DNA of 64,000 nt from Hydrogenophilus thermoluteolus (GCF_003574215.1 NZ_AP018558.1:1628501-1692500), one strand, 5' to 3'. Counted from the first letter of the stretch, positions 43,802-54,748 are shown. Notes: a model not told the origin generated them from the letters alone. Program-made: numbers and translations.

Positions 43802-45091
43802 TCAGCCGCGACGCAGGTTATAGAACGCGGCGATACCGGGATAGTGGGCCGTATCGCCCAAATCCTCCTCGATGCGCAGCAGCTGGTTGTATTTCGCCAG
43901 TCGGTCGGAACGGGAAAGCGAACCGGTCTTGATCTGCATCGTCGACAACCCAACCGCGATATCGGCGATCGTCGCGTCTTCGGTCTCGCCCGAACGGTGC
44001 GAAACCACCGCGGTATAGCCCGCGCGTTTCGCCATTTCCACCGCAGCGAAGGTTTCGGTAAGCGTCCCGATCTGGTTGATCTTGATCAGGATCGAATTGG
44101 CTATGCCTTCTTGGATTCCTTTTTCCAAGATTTTGGTGTTGGTAACGAAGAGATCATCGCCAACCAGTTGCACCTTCTGCCCCAACCGTTCGGTCAAGAG
44201 CTTCCACCCGGCCCAATCGCCTTCGGCCATGCCATCCTCGATCGAAACGATCGGGAATTTGTCCACCAGGGTCGCCAGGTAGTCGGCAAACGCTTCCGAA
44301 GTAAGCGTGAGTCCCTCCCCTTCGAGCACGTATTGACCGTCGCGGTAGAACTCGGAGCTTGCGCAGTCGAGCGCCAATACCACGTCACGTCCGGGTTCAT
44401 ACCCTGCCGCGGCAACCGCTTCGAGAATCAGGTTCAACGCCTCTTCGGTGTTTTTCACGTTGGGCGCAAACCCGCCTTCGTCCCCCACCGTCGTGGGCAT
44501 GCCGCGTTTGTCGATGATTTTCTTCAAGTGGTGGAACACTTCGGCACCGCAGCGCAACGCGTCACGGAAGGTCGACGCGCCCACGGGCATGATCATGCAC
44601 TCTTGAATATCGAGGCTGTTGTTGGCGTGCGCACCGCCGTTGATCACGTTCATCATCGGTACCGGCATCGCTTTGAGGCCGCTGCCGCCCAGGTAGCGGT
44701 AGAGCGGCAGTCGCGCCTCTTCCGCGGCGGCCTTCGCCACCGCGAGCGACACCGCCAGGATCGCGTTCGCACCCAAGCGCGATTTGTCCTCGGTGCCGTC
44801 GAGCTCGATCATCGTCTTGTCGATGAGCGCCTGGTCGTCGGCGTCGAGCCCCAACAGGGCTTCGCAAATTTCGGTATTGACGTTTTCGACCGCTTTGAGC
44901 ACGCCTTTGCCCAAATAGCGGTTGGGATCGCCATCCCGCAATTCGAGCGCTTCCCGAGAACCGGTCGACGCCCCGGAAGGAACCGCTGCCCGCCCGAGGA
45001 CGCCCGATTCGAGCAACACGTCTGCCTCGACCGTGGGGTTGCCGCGCGAATCGAGCACCTCGCGGGCAACGATATCTACGATTGCTGCCAT
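43802..45091 (-). CDS. eno: enolase
   Basis: Enolase interconverts 2-phosphoglycerate and phosphoenolpyruvate. The 429-aa protein has EVLDSRGNPTVEADVLLESG, GRAAVPSGASTGSREALELR, the metal ligands in LALDCASSEFY, SIEDGMAEGDW and GDDLFVTN, the catalytic Lys in ILIKINQIGTLTET, and the signature VSHRSGETEDATIADIAVG. The length and motifs are normal. It lies 39 bases after the DUF1330 gene. Confidence 0.98.
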   Translation of the reverse strand: MAAIVDIVAREVLDSRGNPTVEADVLLESGVLGRAAVPSGASTGSREALELRDGDPNRYLGKGVLKAVENVNTEICEALLGLDADDQALIDKTMIELDGTEDKSRLGANAILAVSLAVAKAAAEEARLPLYRYLGGSGLKAMPVPMMNVINGGAHANNSLDIQECMIMPVGASTFRDALRCGAEVFHHLKKIIDKRGMPTTVGDEGGFAPNVKNTEEALNLILEAVAAAGYEPGRDVVLALDCASSEFYRDGQYVLEGEGLTLTSEAFADYLATLVDKFPIVSIEDGMAEGDWAGWKLLTERLGQKVQLVGDDLFVTNTKILEKGIQEGIANSILIKINQIGTLTETFAAVEMAKRAGYTAVVSHRSGETEDATIADIAVGLSTMQIKTGSLSRSDRLAKYNQLLRIEEDLGDTAHYPGIAAFYNLRRG

Positions 45092-45130
45092 GGTTTCACT
45101 CCTTTACTCTGTATTCGTTCCGACCGCGCC

Positions 45131-45424
45131 TTACGCAAGCCCTTCGACGACGAGCATGTCGTACTCCGCAACTCCTTCGCGGGCGGCACGCGCTTGTCGG
45201 TAGGTTTCGGAATCGTAAAACGCTTTCGCCGCGTCATAAGAGGGAAATTCGACGACGACGACGCGCACCGGCTGCCAGGCGCCCTCCAGCACCTCGAAGC
45301 GGCCACCCCGCACGAGGAAACGCCCTCCATGTTCGGCCACCGCCTGCGCAGAGAGTTCGCGATAACGCGCAAGCGCGTCATTGTCGGCACGGCGCGCCAC
45401 CACAACCACATACCCTTTCGCCAT
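45131..45424 (-). CDS. DUF1330 family protein, 97 aa
   Basis: A small ferredoxin-like alpha/beta-barrel protein. It has GYVVVVARRADNDALARYRE, GGRFLVRGG, and VVVVEFPSYDAAKAFYDSET, which is the DUF1330 hallmark. Its function is not established. It is placed between kdsA (12 bases) and eno, so it is probably co-transcribed with this housekeeping run. Confidence 0.88.
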   Translation of the reverse strand: MAKGYVVVVARRADNDALARYRELSAQAVAEHGGRFLVRGGRFEVLEGAWQPVRVVVVEFPSYDAAKAFYDSETYRQARAAREGVAEYDMLVVEGLA

Positions 45425-45436
45425 GTTCGGCTCCTT

Positions 45437-46285
45437 TCAGCGAAGTAACCACTCGTTTTCGAGGAAGGGGCTGCGCTTCACCACTCGATCGAGCTCGACC
45501 AACGTCGACAGCAACGCCTCGAGCCGCGGAATGGGCCAAGCGTTCGGCCCGTCGGAAAGGGCCTTGTCGGGGTCAGGATGGCACTCCATGAAGAGCCCGG
45601 CCACCCCCGCAGCGATCGCAGCGCGCGCCAAAACCGGGACGAACTCGCGGCGGCCGCTCGACCGCCCGTCTCCCCCGCCGGGCAGTTGGACCGAATGCGT
45701 GGCGTCGAACACCACTGGGCAACCGGTCTCGCGCATGATCGCGAGGCCGCGCATATCGACCACCAAATTGTGGTATCCGAACGAAACGCCGCGCTCACAG
45801 ACCAGGATCGTATCGGCACCGCCATTGGCCGCTTTGGCTTTCGCGACAACGTGGCGCATATCCTCCGGGGCCAAGAATTGCCCTTTTTTGATGTTCACCG
45901 GTTTGCCGCTTGCGGCAACCGCCTGAATGAAGTCGGTTTGGCGGCAGAGGAATGCGGGCGTTTGCAACACGTCGACCACTTCGGCAACCGGCACGACCTC
46001 ACGCTCCGTATGGACGTCGGTGAGCACGGGAACGCCGACGGTCTCGCGCACTTCGGCTAGGATCTCGAGCCCTTTGGCCATACCCAGACCACGAAACGAC
46101 GCGACCGAGGTGCGGTTCGCCTTGTCGTAACTCGATTTATAGATGAACGGAACCCCCAGGCGATCGGTGATCGCCTTGATCGCCGAAGCGGTTTCGAGCG
46201 CCATTTGCCGCGACTCGATCACGCACGGCCCGGCAATCAGGAAAAAGGGGCGATCCAGCCCCACCTCGAAGCCACAGAGTTTCAT
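45437..46285 (-). CDS. kdsA: 3-deoxy-8-phosphooctulonate (KDO8P) synthase
   Basis: KdsA condenses PEP and arabinose-5-phosphate to make KDO for LPS. The 282-aa TIM barrel has FFLIAGPCVIESRQMALE, YKSSYDKANRTSVASFRGLG, VLTDVHTERE, VNIKKGQFLAPEDM and VVFDATHSVQLPGG. The Cys in the AGPCVIE motif is as expected for the family. The ATG at 46285 has GAGG 7 bases upstream; a tandem ATG at 46288 is the alternative. Confidence 0.96.
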   Translation of the reverse strand: MKLCGFEVGLDRPFFLIAGPCVIESRQMALETASAIKAITDRLGVPFIYKSSYDKANRTSVASFRGLGMAKGLEILAEVRETVGVPVLTDVHTEREVVPVAEVVDVLQTPAFLCRQTDFIQAVAASGKPVNIKKGQFLAPEDMRHVVAKAKAANGGADTILVCERGVSFGYHNLVVDMRGLAIMRETGCPVVFDATHSVQLPGGGDGRSSGRREFVPVLARAAIAAGVAGLFMECHPDPDKALSDGPNAWPIPRLEALLSTLVELDRVVKRSPFLENEWLLR

Positions 46286-46323
46286 CATCGCCCCTCTTTT
46301 TTTCCCGGCACGGCCGCACCCAT
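46285..46323 (-). CDS. 12-codon ORF bridging pyrG and kdsA
   Basis: It encodes MGAAVPGKKEGR. Its ATG overlaps the pyrG stop (TGATG), with GGAGG in the last pyrG codons as ribosome site. Its own stop TGA overlaps the tandem kdsA start codons. It could carry ribosomes from pyrG into kdsA (translational relay). The peptide itself is probably not functional. Confidence 0.35.
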   Translation of the reverse strand: MGAAVPGKKEGR

Positions 46324-47990
46324 CACGCCTCCTTGGGGAGCAAAACCGGACGTCCTGCCCGTTCCCGCGCCGCGAGCGCCGCAGCGACGAACGACGAAAA
46401 GAGCGGATGTCCGGTACGGGGATTCGAGGTGAATTCGGGATGGAATTGGCACCCCAAAAACCACGGGTGGACCGAACGGGGCAACTCGACGATCTCACAC
46501 AGGTCCGTACCCGGCGCACGGCCCGAAACGACGAGTCCGTGCTGTTCCAATTCCGGCAACAGTCGGTTATTGACCTCATAGCGGTGGCGATGGCGCTCGA
46601 CGATCTCATCTTTGCCGTAGATCTCGTGCGCCAGCGTCCCCGGCGCCACGCGACACGGCTGGCCACCAAGCCGCATCGTACCGCCCAGATCGGCGTCCGC
46701 ACTGCGGCGGATCACCTGCCCCGAGCGATCCTGCCATTCGGTGATCAACCCCACCACCGGATGCGCCGTATCGGGATCGAATTCGGTCGAGTGGGCGTCT
46801 TGCCATCCCACAACGTGGCGCGCAAACTCGACCACCGCCAACTGCATCCCCAAGCAAATGCCCAGATACGGAATCTGCTGCTCGCGCGCGAATTGGATGG
46901 CGCGAATCTTGCCTTCGGTGCCCCGCCGGCCAAACCCCCCGGGAACGAGGATCGCGTCGAGCTGCTTCAGGATCGCTTCCCCACCTGGTGCTTCGAGATC
47001 TTCGGCATCGATATAGTGGATATTGATCCGGCAGCGCGCTTTCAAACCGGCATGGTTGAGCGCTTCGATGAGCGATTTGTACGATTCGGTGAGATCGACA
47101 TATTTTCCCACGAACCCCAAATCGATCTCAGTCTGCGGATGGTTGAGCGCATCGACAATCTCTTGCCAGATGCGCAGATTGGCAGGCCGCGCCAAAATTC
47201 CGAGTTTGTGGCAGACGATCTCGTCGAGCATCTGCTCGTGGAGCAACAACGGAATGCGGTAGATGGTGTCGGCGTCGCGCGCCTCGATCACCGCTTCTGG
47301 GCGGACGTTGCAAAAGAGCGCGATTTTGCGCCGCTCCGCTTCCGGGATTTCCCGGTCCGCACGGCACAACAAAATATCGGGCTGAATACCGATCTCCCGC
47401 AACTCTTTCACCGAGTGTTGCGTCGGTTTGGTTTTGAGCTCACCCGCCGTCGGAATGAAGGGCAGCAGCGTCAAATGGATGTAGCACGCCCCTAGCGGCC
47501 CGAGCTCCTGCCCCATCTGGCGAATCGCCTCCAGAAAAGGGAGCGACTCGATGTCGCCGACGGTTCCCCCAACCTCGACGATCGCGACGTCGGCCCCTTC
47601 GGCACCGCGACGAATGTAGAGCTTGATCTCATCGGTAATATGCGGGATCACCTGAACGGTTTTGCCCAGGTACTCCCCGCGCCGCTCTTTGCGAATCACC
47701 GACTCATAAATTTGCCCGGTAGTGAAGTTGTTCCGCCGGCTCATCTTAGCGCTCGTAAAGCGCTCGTAGTGCCCCAGGTCGAGGTCGGTCTCCGCACCGT
47801 CTTCGGTGACAAAGACCTCGCCGTGCTGGAACGGGCTCATCGTGCCAGGGTCGACGTTGATGTACGGGTCGAGTTTGAGATGGGTGACACGAATCCCGCG
47901 CGATTCCAAAATCGCGCCAAGTGAAGCGGCGGCGATCCCCTTACCCAGTGAGGAGACGACGCCGCCGGTGACGAACACATACTTGGTCAT
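46323..47990 (-). CDS. pyrG: CTP synthase
   Basis: CTP synthase aminates UTP to CTP using glutamine. The 555-aa protein has the synthase domain MTKYVFVTGGVVSSLGKGIA, LKLDPYINVDPGTMSPFQHG, VFVTEDGAETDLDLGHYERF. The C-terminal class I glutamine amidotransferase has PYLGICLGMQLAVVEFARHV with the nucleophile Cys, and the His/Glu pair is in FLGCQFHPEFTSNP. The last codons contain a GGAGG that may serve the next start. Confidence 0.97.
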   Translation of the reverse strand: MTKYVFVTGGVVSSLGKGIAAASLGAILESRGIRVTHLKLDPYINVDPGTMSPFQHGEVFVTEDGAETDLDLGHYERFTSAKMSRRNNFTTGQIYESVIRKERRGEYLGKTVQVIPHITDEIKLYIRRGAEGADVAIVEVGGTVGDIESLPFLEAIRQMGQELGPLGACYIHLTLLPFIPTAGELKTKPTQHSVKELREIGIQPDILLCRADREIPEAERRKIALFCNVRPEAVIEARDADTIYRIPLLLHEQMLDEIVCHKLGILARPANLRIWQEIVDALNHPQTEIDLGFVGKYVDLTESYKSLIEALNHAGLKARCRINIHYIDAEDLEAPGGEAILKQLDAILVPGGFGRRGTEGKIRAIQFAREQQIPYLGICLGMQLAVVEFARHVVGWQDAHSTEFDPDTAHPVVGLITEWQDRSGQVIRRSADADLGGTMRLGGQPCRVAPGTLAHEIYGKDEIVERHRHRYEVNNRLLPELEQHGLVVSGRAPGTDLCEIVELPRSVHPWFLGCQFHPEFTSNPRTGHPLFSSFVAAALAARERAGRPVLLPKEA

Positions 47991-48031
47991 AGCGAATAGG
48001 CGCTCGCGAAAAGCGCTATTCTACCCGAAAC

Positions 48032-50020
<1,989 letters not shown>

Positions 50021-50056
50021 GGAATTTCCCCCTTTGGTCTGCGAACCTACCTCATC

Positions 50057-50518
50057 TTATTCTGGATGAATCAATTTTTCCCGCAACGCATCGGGAATCG
50101 GCACCGATTGGCCGGTGCGGGGATTGAACCAAACGATCTTGGCATACCCCGTGGCGTAGAGAGGATCCTCACCCACACAACACAATTCGTACCACGTCAT
50201 CACACTCGAACGCCCGGGTTCTCCCAAAAAGAGCTTGACCTCCACCGTCGCCGGGTAGGTCACAGGACGCAAAAAGGTGCATTCGGCGTTGATGATCACC
50301 GGCGCCCCTTCGGCCTCGGGATGCACACGATAACCGATGTGCTCCAGCCATTCGACACGCGCCTGCTCGTAGAATCGGAAATAGACCGTATTATTGACAT
50401 GCCCGTAGGCATCCATATCCCCCCAACGAACCGGAATGCGTGACACCCACGCCAACCGCCGCACCGCGGCTTCCGGGTTGTGGCCACCCCCCGCTTGGGG
50501 CGCAGTTACCTCGCTCAT
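50057..50518 (-). CDS. acyl-CoA thioesterase, hot-dog fold (4HBT/YbgC type)
   Basis: The 153-aa protein carries the catalytic loop RWGDMDAYGHVNNTVYFRFY, with the Asp that activates water in this family, and one hot-dog domain. It hydrolyses acyl-CoA thioesters; chain length is unknown. AGGGGG lies 9 bases before its ATG. It probably forms an operon with the acetoacetate-CoA ligase and is divergent from ETF-ubiquinone oxidoreductase, suggesting shared control of fatty-acid or ketone-body metabolism. Confidence 0.87.
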   Translation of the reverse strand: MSEVTAPQAGGGHNPEAAVRRLAWVSRIPVRWGDMDAYGHVNNTVYFRFYEQARVEWLEHIGYRVHPEAEGAPVIINAECTFLRPVTYPATVEVKLFLGEPGRSSVMTWYELCCVGEDPLYATGYAKIVWFNPRTGQSVPIPDALREKLIHPE

Positions 50519-50558
50519 TGTCGATTACCCCCTTGTCATTCGAACGCTTTTTTGCCAA

Positions 50559-50574
50559 CATACGCTAGCGTATG
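50559..50574. promoter_or_regulatory. perfect 16-bp palindrome, candidate operator
   Basis: CATACGCTAGCGTATG reads the same on both strands. It lies in the 85-bp gap between the divergent thioesterase and ETF-QO starts, where both promoters must sit. A dimeric TetR- or GntR-type regulator of lipid metabolism is a reasonable guess. No regulator gene is nearby. Confidence 0.6.
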
Positions 50575-50603
50575 GAACAGATTGTAGCGTAAGGAGCGTA
50601 AAG

Positions 50604-52244
50604 ATGGAACGCGAAACGATGGAGTTCGACGTCGTCATCGTCGGCGCGGGCCCTGCTGGGCTTGCCGCGGCGATCCGGCTGAAGCAGCTCGCGAACGAAC
50701 GCGGCGAGGATTGGTCGATCTGCGTGCTGGAAAAGGGGGCCGAAGTCGGCGCGCACACTCTTTCGGGCGCGGTATTCGACGCCCGCGCGCTTGCGGAACT
50801 CATTCCCGATTACCGCGAACGCGGCGCCCCCATCGGGACGCCCGTCACCGAAGATCGCTTCTTGTTCCTCACCGAGCAGCGTGCGTTCAAAACCCCCAAT
50901 TTTCTCCTGCCCGTGTGCTTTCAAAACCACGGCAACACCATCGTTCGCGCCGGGTTTTTGGTCAAATGGCTGGGCGAACAGGCCGAAGCGCTCGGCGTCG
51001 AGATCTTCCCTGGCTTTGCCGCGGCTGAGATGCTTTTCGACGACAACGACCGTGTGATCGGGGTGGTTACCGGCGACATGGGGGTCCAGAAAGACGGAAC
51101 CCCAGGGCCCAACTACCAACCGGGAATCGCGATCATGGCCCGTTATACCCTCTTTGCCGAGGGGTGCCGCGGGCATCTCGGCAAGCAACTCGAAGCCCAT
51201 TACCGGCTCCGCGATGGGAAAGACCCGCAGAAATATGGCATCGGGATCAAAGAGCTCTGGCGCATTCCCAAAGAGCAACACCAAGCGGGCCTCGTGATGC
51301 ACACCGCGGGCTGGCCGCTCGACCCCCACACCTACGGTGGGTCGTTCTGCTACCACCTGGAAGAGGATCTGGTCGCGATCGGCTTCGTCGTCGGTCTCGA
51401 CTACCAGAACCCGTACCTCTCTCCGTTCGAAGAGTTCCAGCGTTTCAAGACCCACCCCGCGATTCGACCGATGCTCGAAGGCGGGGAACGCCTCGCGTAC
51501 GGAGCGCGGGCATTGACCGCAGGCGGAATCCAGTCGCTCCCGAAACTGGTCTTCCCAGGCGGCGCGCTTATCGGAGACGACGCGGGCTTTCTCAATGCCT
51601 CACGCATCAAAGGGCTCCACACCGCGATCAAGTCGGGGATGCTCGCAGCCGAAGCCACCGCCGACGCGCTCGCAGCTGGGCGCGCGCACGACGAACTCAC
51701 CGCCTACCCAACCGCTTTCGAAACCAGCTGGATGAAGGAAGAGCTGTATCGCGCCCGCAATTTCAAACCCCTGATGCACAAAGGTCTTTACCTTGGGTCG
51801 CTGCTCTTTGGGATCGACCAGATGGTGTTCCGAGGCAAAGCGCCGTGGACCCTACACCACGCACAAGCCGACCACGAAGCGCTCAAACCGGCAAACACGT
51901 TTCACCCGATCGCCTATCCCAAACCCGACGGCAAGATCACCTTCGATCGCCTCTCGTCGGTCTTCCTCTCCAATACCAACCACGACGAAGACCAGCCGTG
52001 CCATTTGCAACTGCGTGAACCAGAGAAGGCGATCGCCGTCAATTTCAACGTCTATGCGTCACCGGAAACCCGTTACTGCCCCGCGGGTGTCTATGAAATC
52101 GTCGAAACGGACGGCCAGCCGCGCTTACAGATCAACGCGCAGAACTGCGTCCACTGCAAGACGTGTGACATCAAGGACCCCACCCAGAACATCAACTGGG
52201 TGACCCCTCAAGGGGGCGAGGGTCCGATCTACCAAGGGATGTGA
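50604..52244 (+). CDS. electron transfer flavoprotein-ubiquinone oxidoreductase
   Basis: ETF-QO passes electrons from acyl-CoA dehydrogenases to ubiquinone. The 546-aa protein starts with the FAD-binding VIVGAGPAGLAAAIRLKQLA and has GAHTLSGAVFDARAL and GDDAGFLNASRIKGLHTAIK. The C-terminal 4Fe-4S ferredoxin-like motif is seen as QNCVHCKTCDIKDPTQNINW, with an additional Cys in RYCPAGVYE. AAGGAG lies 7 bases before the ATG. It is convergent with the alpha-CA gene. Confidence 0.95.
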   Translation: MERETMEFDVVIVGAGPAGLAAAIRLKQLANERGEDWSICVLEKGAEVGAHTLSGAVFDARALAELIPDYRERGAPIGTPVTEDRFLFLTEQRAFKTPNFLLPVCFQNHGNTIVRAGFLVKWLGEQAEALGVEIFPGFAAAEMLFDDNDRVIGVVTGDMGVQKDGTPGPNYQPGIAIMARYTLFAEGCRGHLGKQLEAHYRLRDGKDPQKYGIGIKELWRIPKEQHQAGLVMHTAGWPLDPHTYGGSFCYHLEEDLVAIGFVVGLDYQNPYLSPFEEFQRFKTHPAIRPMLEGGERLAYGARALTAGGIQSLPKLVFPGGALIGDDAGFLNASRIKGLHTAIKSGMLAAEATADALAAGRAHDELTAYPTAFETSWMKEELYRARNFKPLMHKGLYLGSLLFGIDQMVFRGKAPWTLHHAQADHEALKPANTFHPIAYPKPDGKITFDRLSSVFLSNTNHDEDQPCHLQLREPEKAIAVNFNVYASPETRYCPAGVYEIVETDGQPRLQINAQNCVHCKTCDIKDPTQNINWVTPQGGEGPIYQGM

Positions 52245-52256
52245 CCCCGTATCGCG

Positions 52257-53054
52257 TCACTCCAGAACCCGGCGGGCGTTGAGCGGTTGCACCGGGCGCG
52301 CGTTCTCGTTGAGGAGCGCGCGCAGCCGCTGCAACTGCGGCTCGCTCGCCGTGATGGGCTCTTGCATCACGTACCACCGCACCCCTTCGGAGCACGGCGG
52401 CGTCGTCAAGGAGCCGTTGTAACGGAAAAACCCTTCACTGCGCGGCAGTAACGCGCGCAGATCAACCGTTTCGTTACTGATCCGTTTGCGCTCCTGATGC
52501 CCTTTGCGGCGCACATGCCGCGCATCGTGCGCACCCTCGGTCGGCTCTGGCGCCCACCGCAAGATCTGCGCCAATACCGGATTCTCGTCGCCACTTTGGA
52601 ACCAAACCCCGACTACCGCAAGCGCGCCTTTGGCGTTGCGATGCACGAAATGGGCTTCGAGCGGATAGCGGTTGCCGTTATCCGCATGTTCGCTGGGCGA
52701 ATGGAAATGAACGTTGATCAACGAAAAGGTCTCACCCTCTGCGGTGAGGGTCCATTTGCCTTCTGGCACCGGTAAAACGATCGTATGACCGTTATCGACC
52801 ACCGTCAAAGGCAAAGGTGCTTCGTACTGGAACTGGATCGGGCGCAGGTCGGTGCGCAACACCCGAACGCGGTCGATATCGATCGGCGACTGATTCTTTC
52901 CAATCTCGCAAAGCAAATACTCCTTGGAGAGTTTCCCCCACCGCTCGGGCCCGAGCTTACCGTGGTAACCCCAAGCAGCACCGCCTGCGGCCTGTGCCAA
53001 CGTAGCCGTAGCGAACAAGCCAACTGCAATCCATCCGCGAATTCCTAGGCGCAT
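52257..53054 (-). CDS. periplasmic alpha-carbonic anhydrase
   Basis: It interconverts CO2 and bicarbonate. The 265-aa precursor has a signal peptide ending TLAQA and WGYHGKLGPERWGKLS. The zinc ligands are seen as INVHFHSPSEH (two His) and LEAHFVH (third His), and the catalytic Thr region is GSLTTPPCSEGVRWYVM. All active-site residues are present. The ATG at 53054 has AGAGGAG 8 bases upstream. It is divergent from psd. Confidence 0.93.
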   Translation of the reverse strand: MRLGIRGWIAVGLFATATLAQAAGGAAWGYHGKLGPERWGKLSKEYLLCEIGKNQSPIDIDRVRVLRTDLRPIQFQYEAPLPLTVVDNGHTIVLPVPEGKWTLTAEGETFSLINVHFHSPSEHADNGNRYPLEAHFVHRNAKGALAVVGVWFQSGDENPVLAQILRWAPEPTEGAHDARHVRRKGHQERKRISNETVDLRALLPRSEGFFRYNGSLTTPPCSEGVRWYVMQEPITASEPQLQRLRALLNENARPVQPLNARRVLE

Positions 53055-53124
53055 CCCATCCGCTCCTCTCGAACACTTTCCGAGTAAAATAGCACAAGTT
53101 ACTCCCAAGACCTATCCTTCACTC

Positions 53125-53790
53125 ATGGCACAAAACCCTTATCCTCACCCCATCCTGGCACGTGAAGGTTGGCCCTTCATCGCCCTCACGGGTGTGGTGG
53201 CGCTCGTCACCACGGCGTGGTGGGAAGCCGGGTCGCTCCCCTTTTGGGCGCTCTTTCTCTTCGTCGTGCAATTTTTCCGTGACCCGGCGCGCCCCATCCC
53301 GGATACGCCCCGCGCCGTCCTTTCCCCGGCTGATGGCCGCATCGTCGCGATCGAAGCGACCACCGACCCGTGGCGCGAATGCCCGGCGCTCAAAGTCAGC
53401 GTCTTCATGAACGTCTTCAACGTCCATTCGAACCGAAGCCCCGTAGACGGGACTGTGCTCAACCGCTGGTACCACCCCGGCAAATTTCTCAACGCAGCGC
53501 TTGACAAAGCCAGTGTCGAAAACGAACGCAACGCCCTCCACTTCAAAACCGACGACGGACACGAACTGACCTGCGTGCAAGTGGCTGGCCTCATCGCCCG
53601 CCGTATCCTCTGCACTGTGGAACCTGGCCAACATCTGGCGCGGGGTGAACGGTATGGCTTCATCCGCTTCGGTTCGCGCGTCGACCTCTACCTGCCACCG
53701 GAAAGCCAGGTGTGTGTCACCATTGGGGAGAAGGTGAAAGCCACCTCGACCATTCTCGCCCTTTTGCCGGAAGCACCCGAAAAACCATGA
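53125..53790 (+). CDS. psd: phosphatidylserine decarboxylase proenzyme
   Basis: Psd makes phosphatidylethanolamine. The 221-aa protein is the short type: a hydrophobic N-terminus (about 15-50), FFRDPARPIP, SPADGRIVAIE, SVFMNVFNVHSNRSPVDGTV, and the self-cleavage motif RFGSRVD, where Ser184 would form the pyruvoyl group. It overlaps pssA by ATGA and so is coupled to it. Confidence 0.95.
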   Translation: MAQNPYPHPILAREGWPFIALTGVVALVTTAWWEAGSLPFWALFLFVVQFFRDPARPIPDTPRAVLSPADGRIVAIEATTDPWRECPALKVSVFMNVFNVHSNRSPVDGTVLNRWYHPGKFLNAALDKASVENERNALHFKTDDGHELTCVQVAGLIARRILCTVEPGQHLARGERYGFIRFGSRVDLYLPPESQVCVTIGEKVKATSTILALLPEAPEKP

Positions 53791-54566
53791 CCAACCCAGT
53801 TGACGAGATACCGGACGAGGAGACTCCGAATCACCCGCGGCGGGCGATCTACCTCCTGCCCAACTTGATGACCACCGCTGCGCTCTTTTTCGGCTTCTAT
53901 TCGGTGGTCCAGTCGTGGCATGGCGATCTGGCGGCAGCCGCGATCGCGATCTTTATCGCGATCCTCTTCGACGGACTCGACGGTCGTCTGGCGCGGCTCA
54001 CCCACACCCAAAGCGCGTTCGGCGCGGAATACGATTCGCTTTCCGATATGGTCTCGTTTGGGGTTGCTCCGGCCGTCCTCGCGCTGGCCACCGCGCTCAA
54101 CTCCTTGGGCAAACCGGGGTGGATCCTCGCGTTCGTCTACTGTGCAGCGGCGGCGCTGCGTTTGGCGCGCTTCAACGTCAATCAAACGGTCGTCGGTAAG
54201 AACTACTTCCAAGGATTGCCCAGCCCTTCCGCCGCAGCGCTCGTCGCAAGCTTCGTCTGGCTGGCGCACGACCTTGCCTGGAACCCCACCACCACCGCAG
54301 TTTGGTGTGGCGTGCTCACCCTGTTCGCGGGCCTCAGCATGGTAAGCAACATTCTGTTCTGGAGCGGGAAATCGATCGATCTACGCCGCTCCGTTCCGTT
54401 CCTGGCCGCAGCCGGGCTGGCGTTGGTGTTCGCGTTCATCTCGTTTTACCCCCCCGGCGTACTCTTCGCGTTGACGCTTGCTTACGCGCTGAGCGGTTAC
54501 TTCCTCGCGCTGTGGCGCTGGTGGAAAAAGCGGCACCCCCTTGTCAAAAACGAAAAAGGTGGGTAG
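53787..54566 (+). CDS. pssA: CDP-diacylglycerol-serine O-phosphatidyltransferase
   Basis: PssA makes phosphatidylserine, the substrate of Psd. The 259-aa integral membrane protein has the CDP-alcohol phosphotransferase motif DGLDGRLARLTHTQSAFGAE followed by YDSLSD, in the required D-G-x2-A-R-x8-G-x3-D-x3-D spacing, and about eight membrane helices. The start at 53787 overlaps the psd stop. The leuA leader peptide begins 10 bases after its stop. Confidence 0.95.
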   Translation: MTNPVDEIPDEETPNHPRRAIYLLPNLMTTAALFFGFYSVVQSWHGDLAAAAIAIFIAILFDGLDGRLARLTHTQSAFGAEYDSLSDMVSFGVAPAVLALATALNSLGKPGWILAFVYCAAAALRLARFNVNQTVVGKNYFQGLPSPSAAALVASFVWLAHDLAWNPTTTAVWCGVLTLFAGLSMVSNILFWSGKSIDLRRSVPFLAAAGLALVFAFISFYPPGVLFALTLAYALSGYFLALWRWWKKRHPLVKNEKGG

Positions 54567-54575
54567 ATTTACGCC

Positions 54576-54665
54576 ATGGCTTGTGCATCGATTCCCTCTC
54601 GCACGCGAAACATTCTCCTTCGGGCAGGGCTTCTGCTCGGTCCTCTGCTGCGCCTTGCGCGCTGA
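54576..54665 (+). CDS. leucine-rich leader peptide upstream of leuA
   Basis: A 29-aa ORF ending NILLRAGLLLGPLLRLAR. Eight of its last sixteen codons are Leu (CTC, CTT, CTT, CTG, CTC, CTG, CTG, CTT). It lies 83 bases before the leuA start codon, which is the arrangement of leuL-type attenuation control. The ribosome site is weak: an AGGTGGG is about 12 bases upstream. The leucine clustering in the right place makes chance unlikely. Confidence 0.75.
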   Translation: MACASIPSRTRNILLRAGLLLGPLLRLAR

Positions 54666-54701
54666 CGAACTCACCCACTCCCCCCTTATCCCAATCCCTT
54701 C

Positions 54702-54737
54702 GCCCTAGGGGCAAGAGACCCTACAACCGTCATTTTT
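54702..54737 (+). promoter_or_regulatory. possible attenuator stems between the leader peptide and leuA
   Basis: Two mutually exclusive short stems overlap: GCCC/GGGC (54702-54712) and TAGGG/CCCTA (54706-54723). A TTTTT run follows at 54733-54737, but it is 9 bases from the stem, so a classical terminator is not clear. The alternative pairing is suggestive only. Confidence 0.35.
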
Positions 54738-54748
54738 GCGAGGAAGCC

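Noticed and set aside
54302..54748. N-terminal extension of LeuA through the leader region
   Set aside because: It would overlap pssA and the leader peptide; the ATG at 54749 has a ribosome site and matches the family start.
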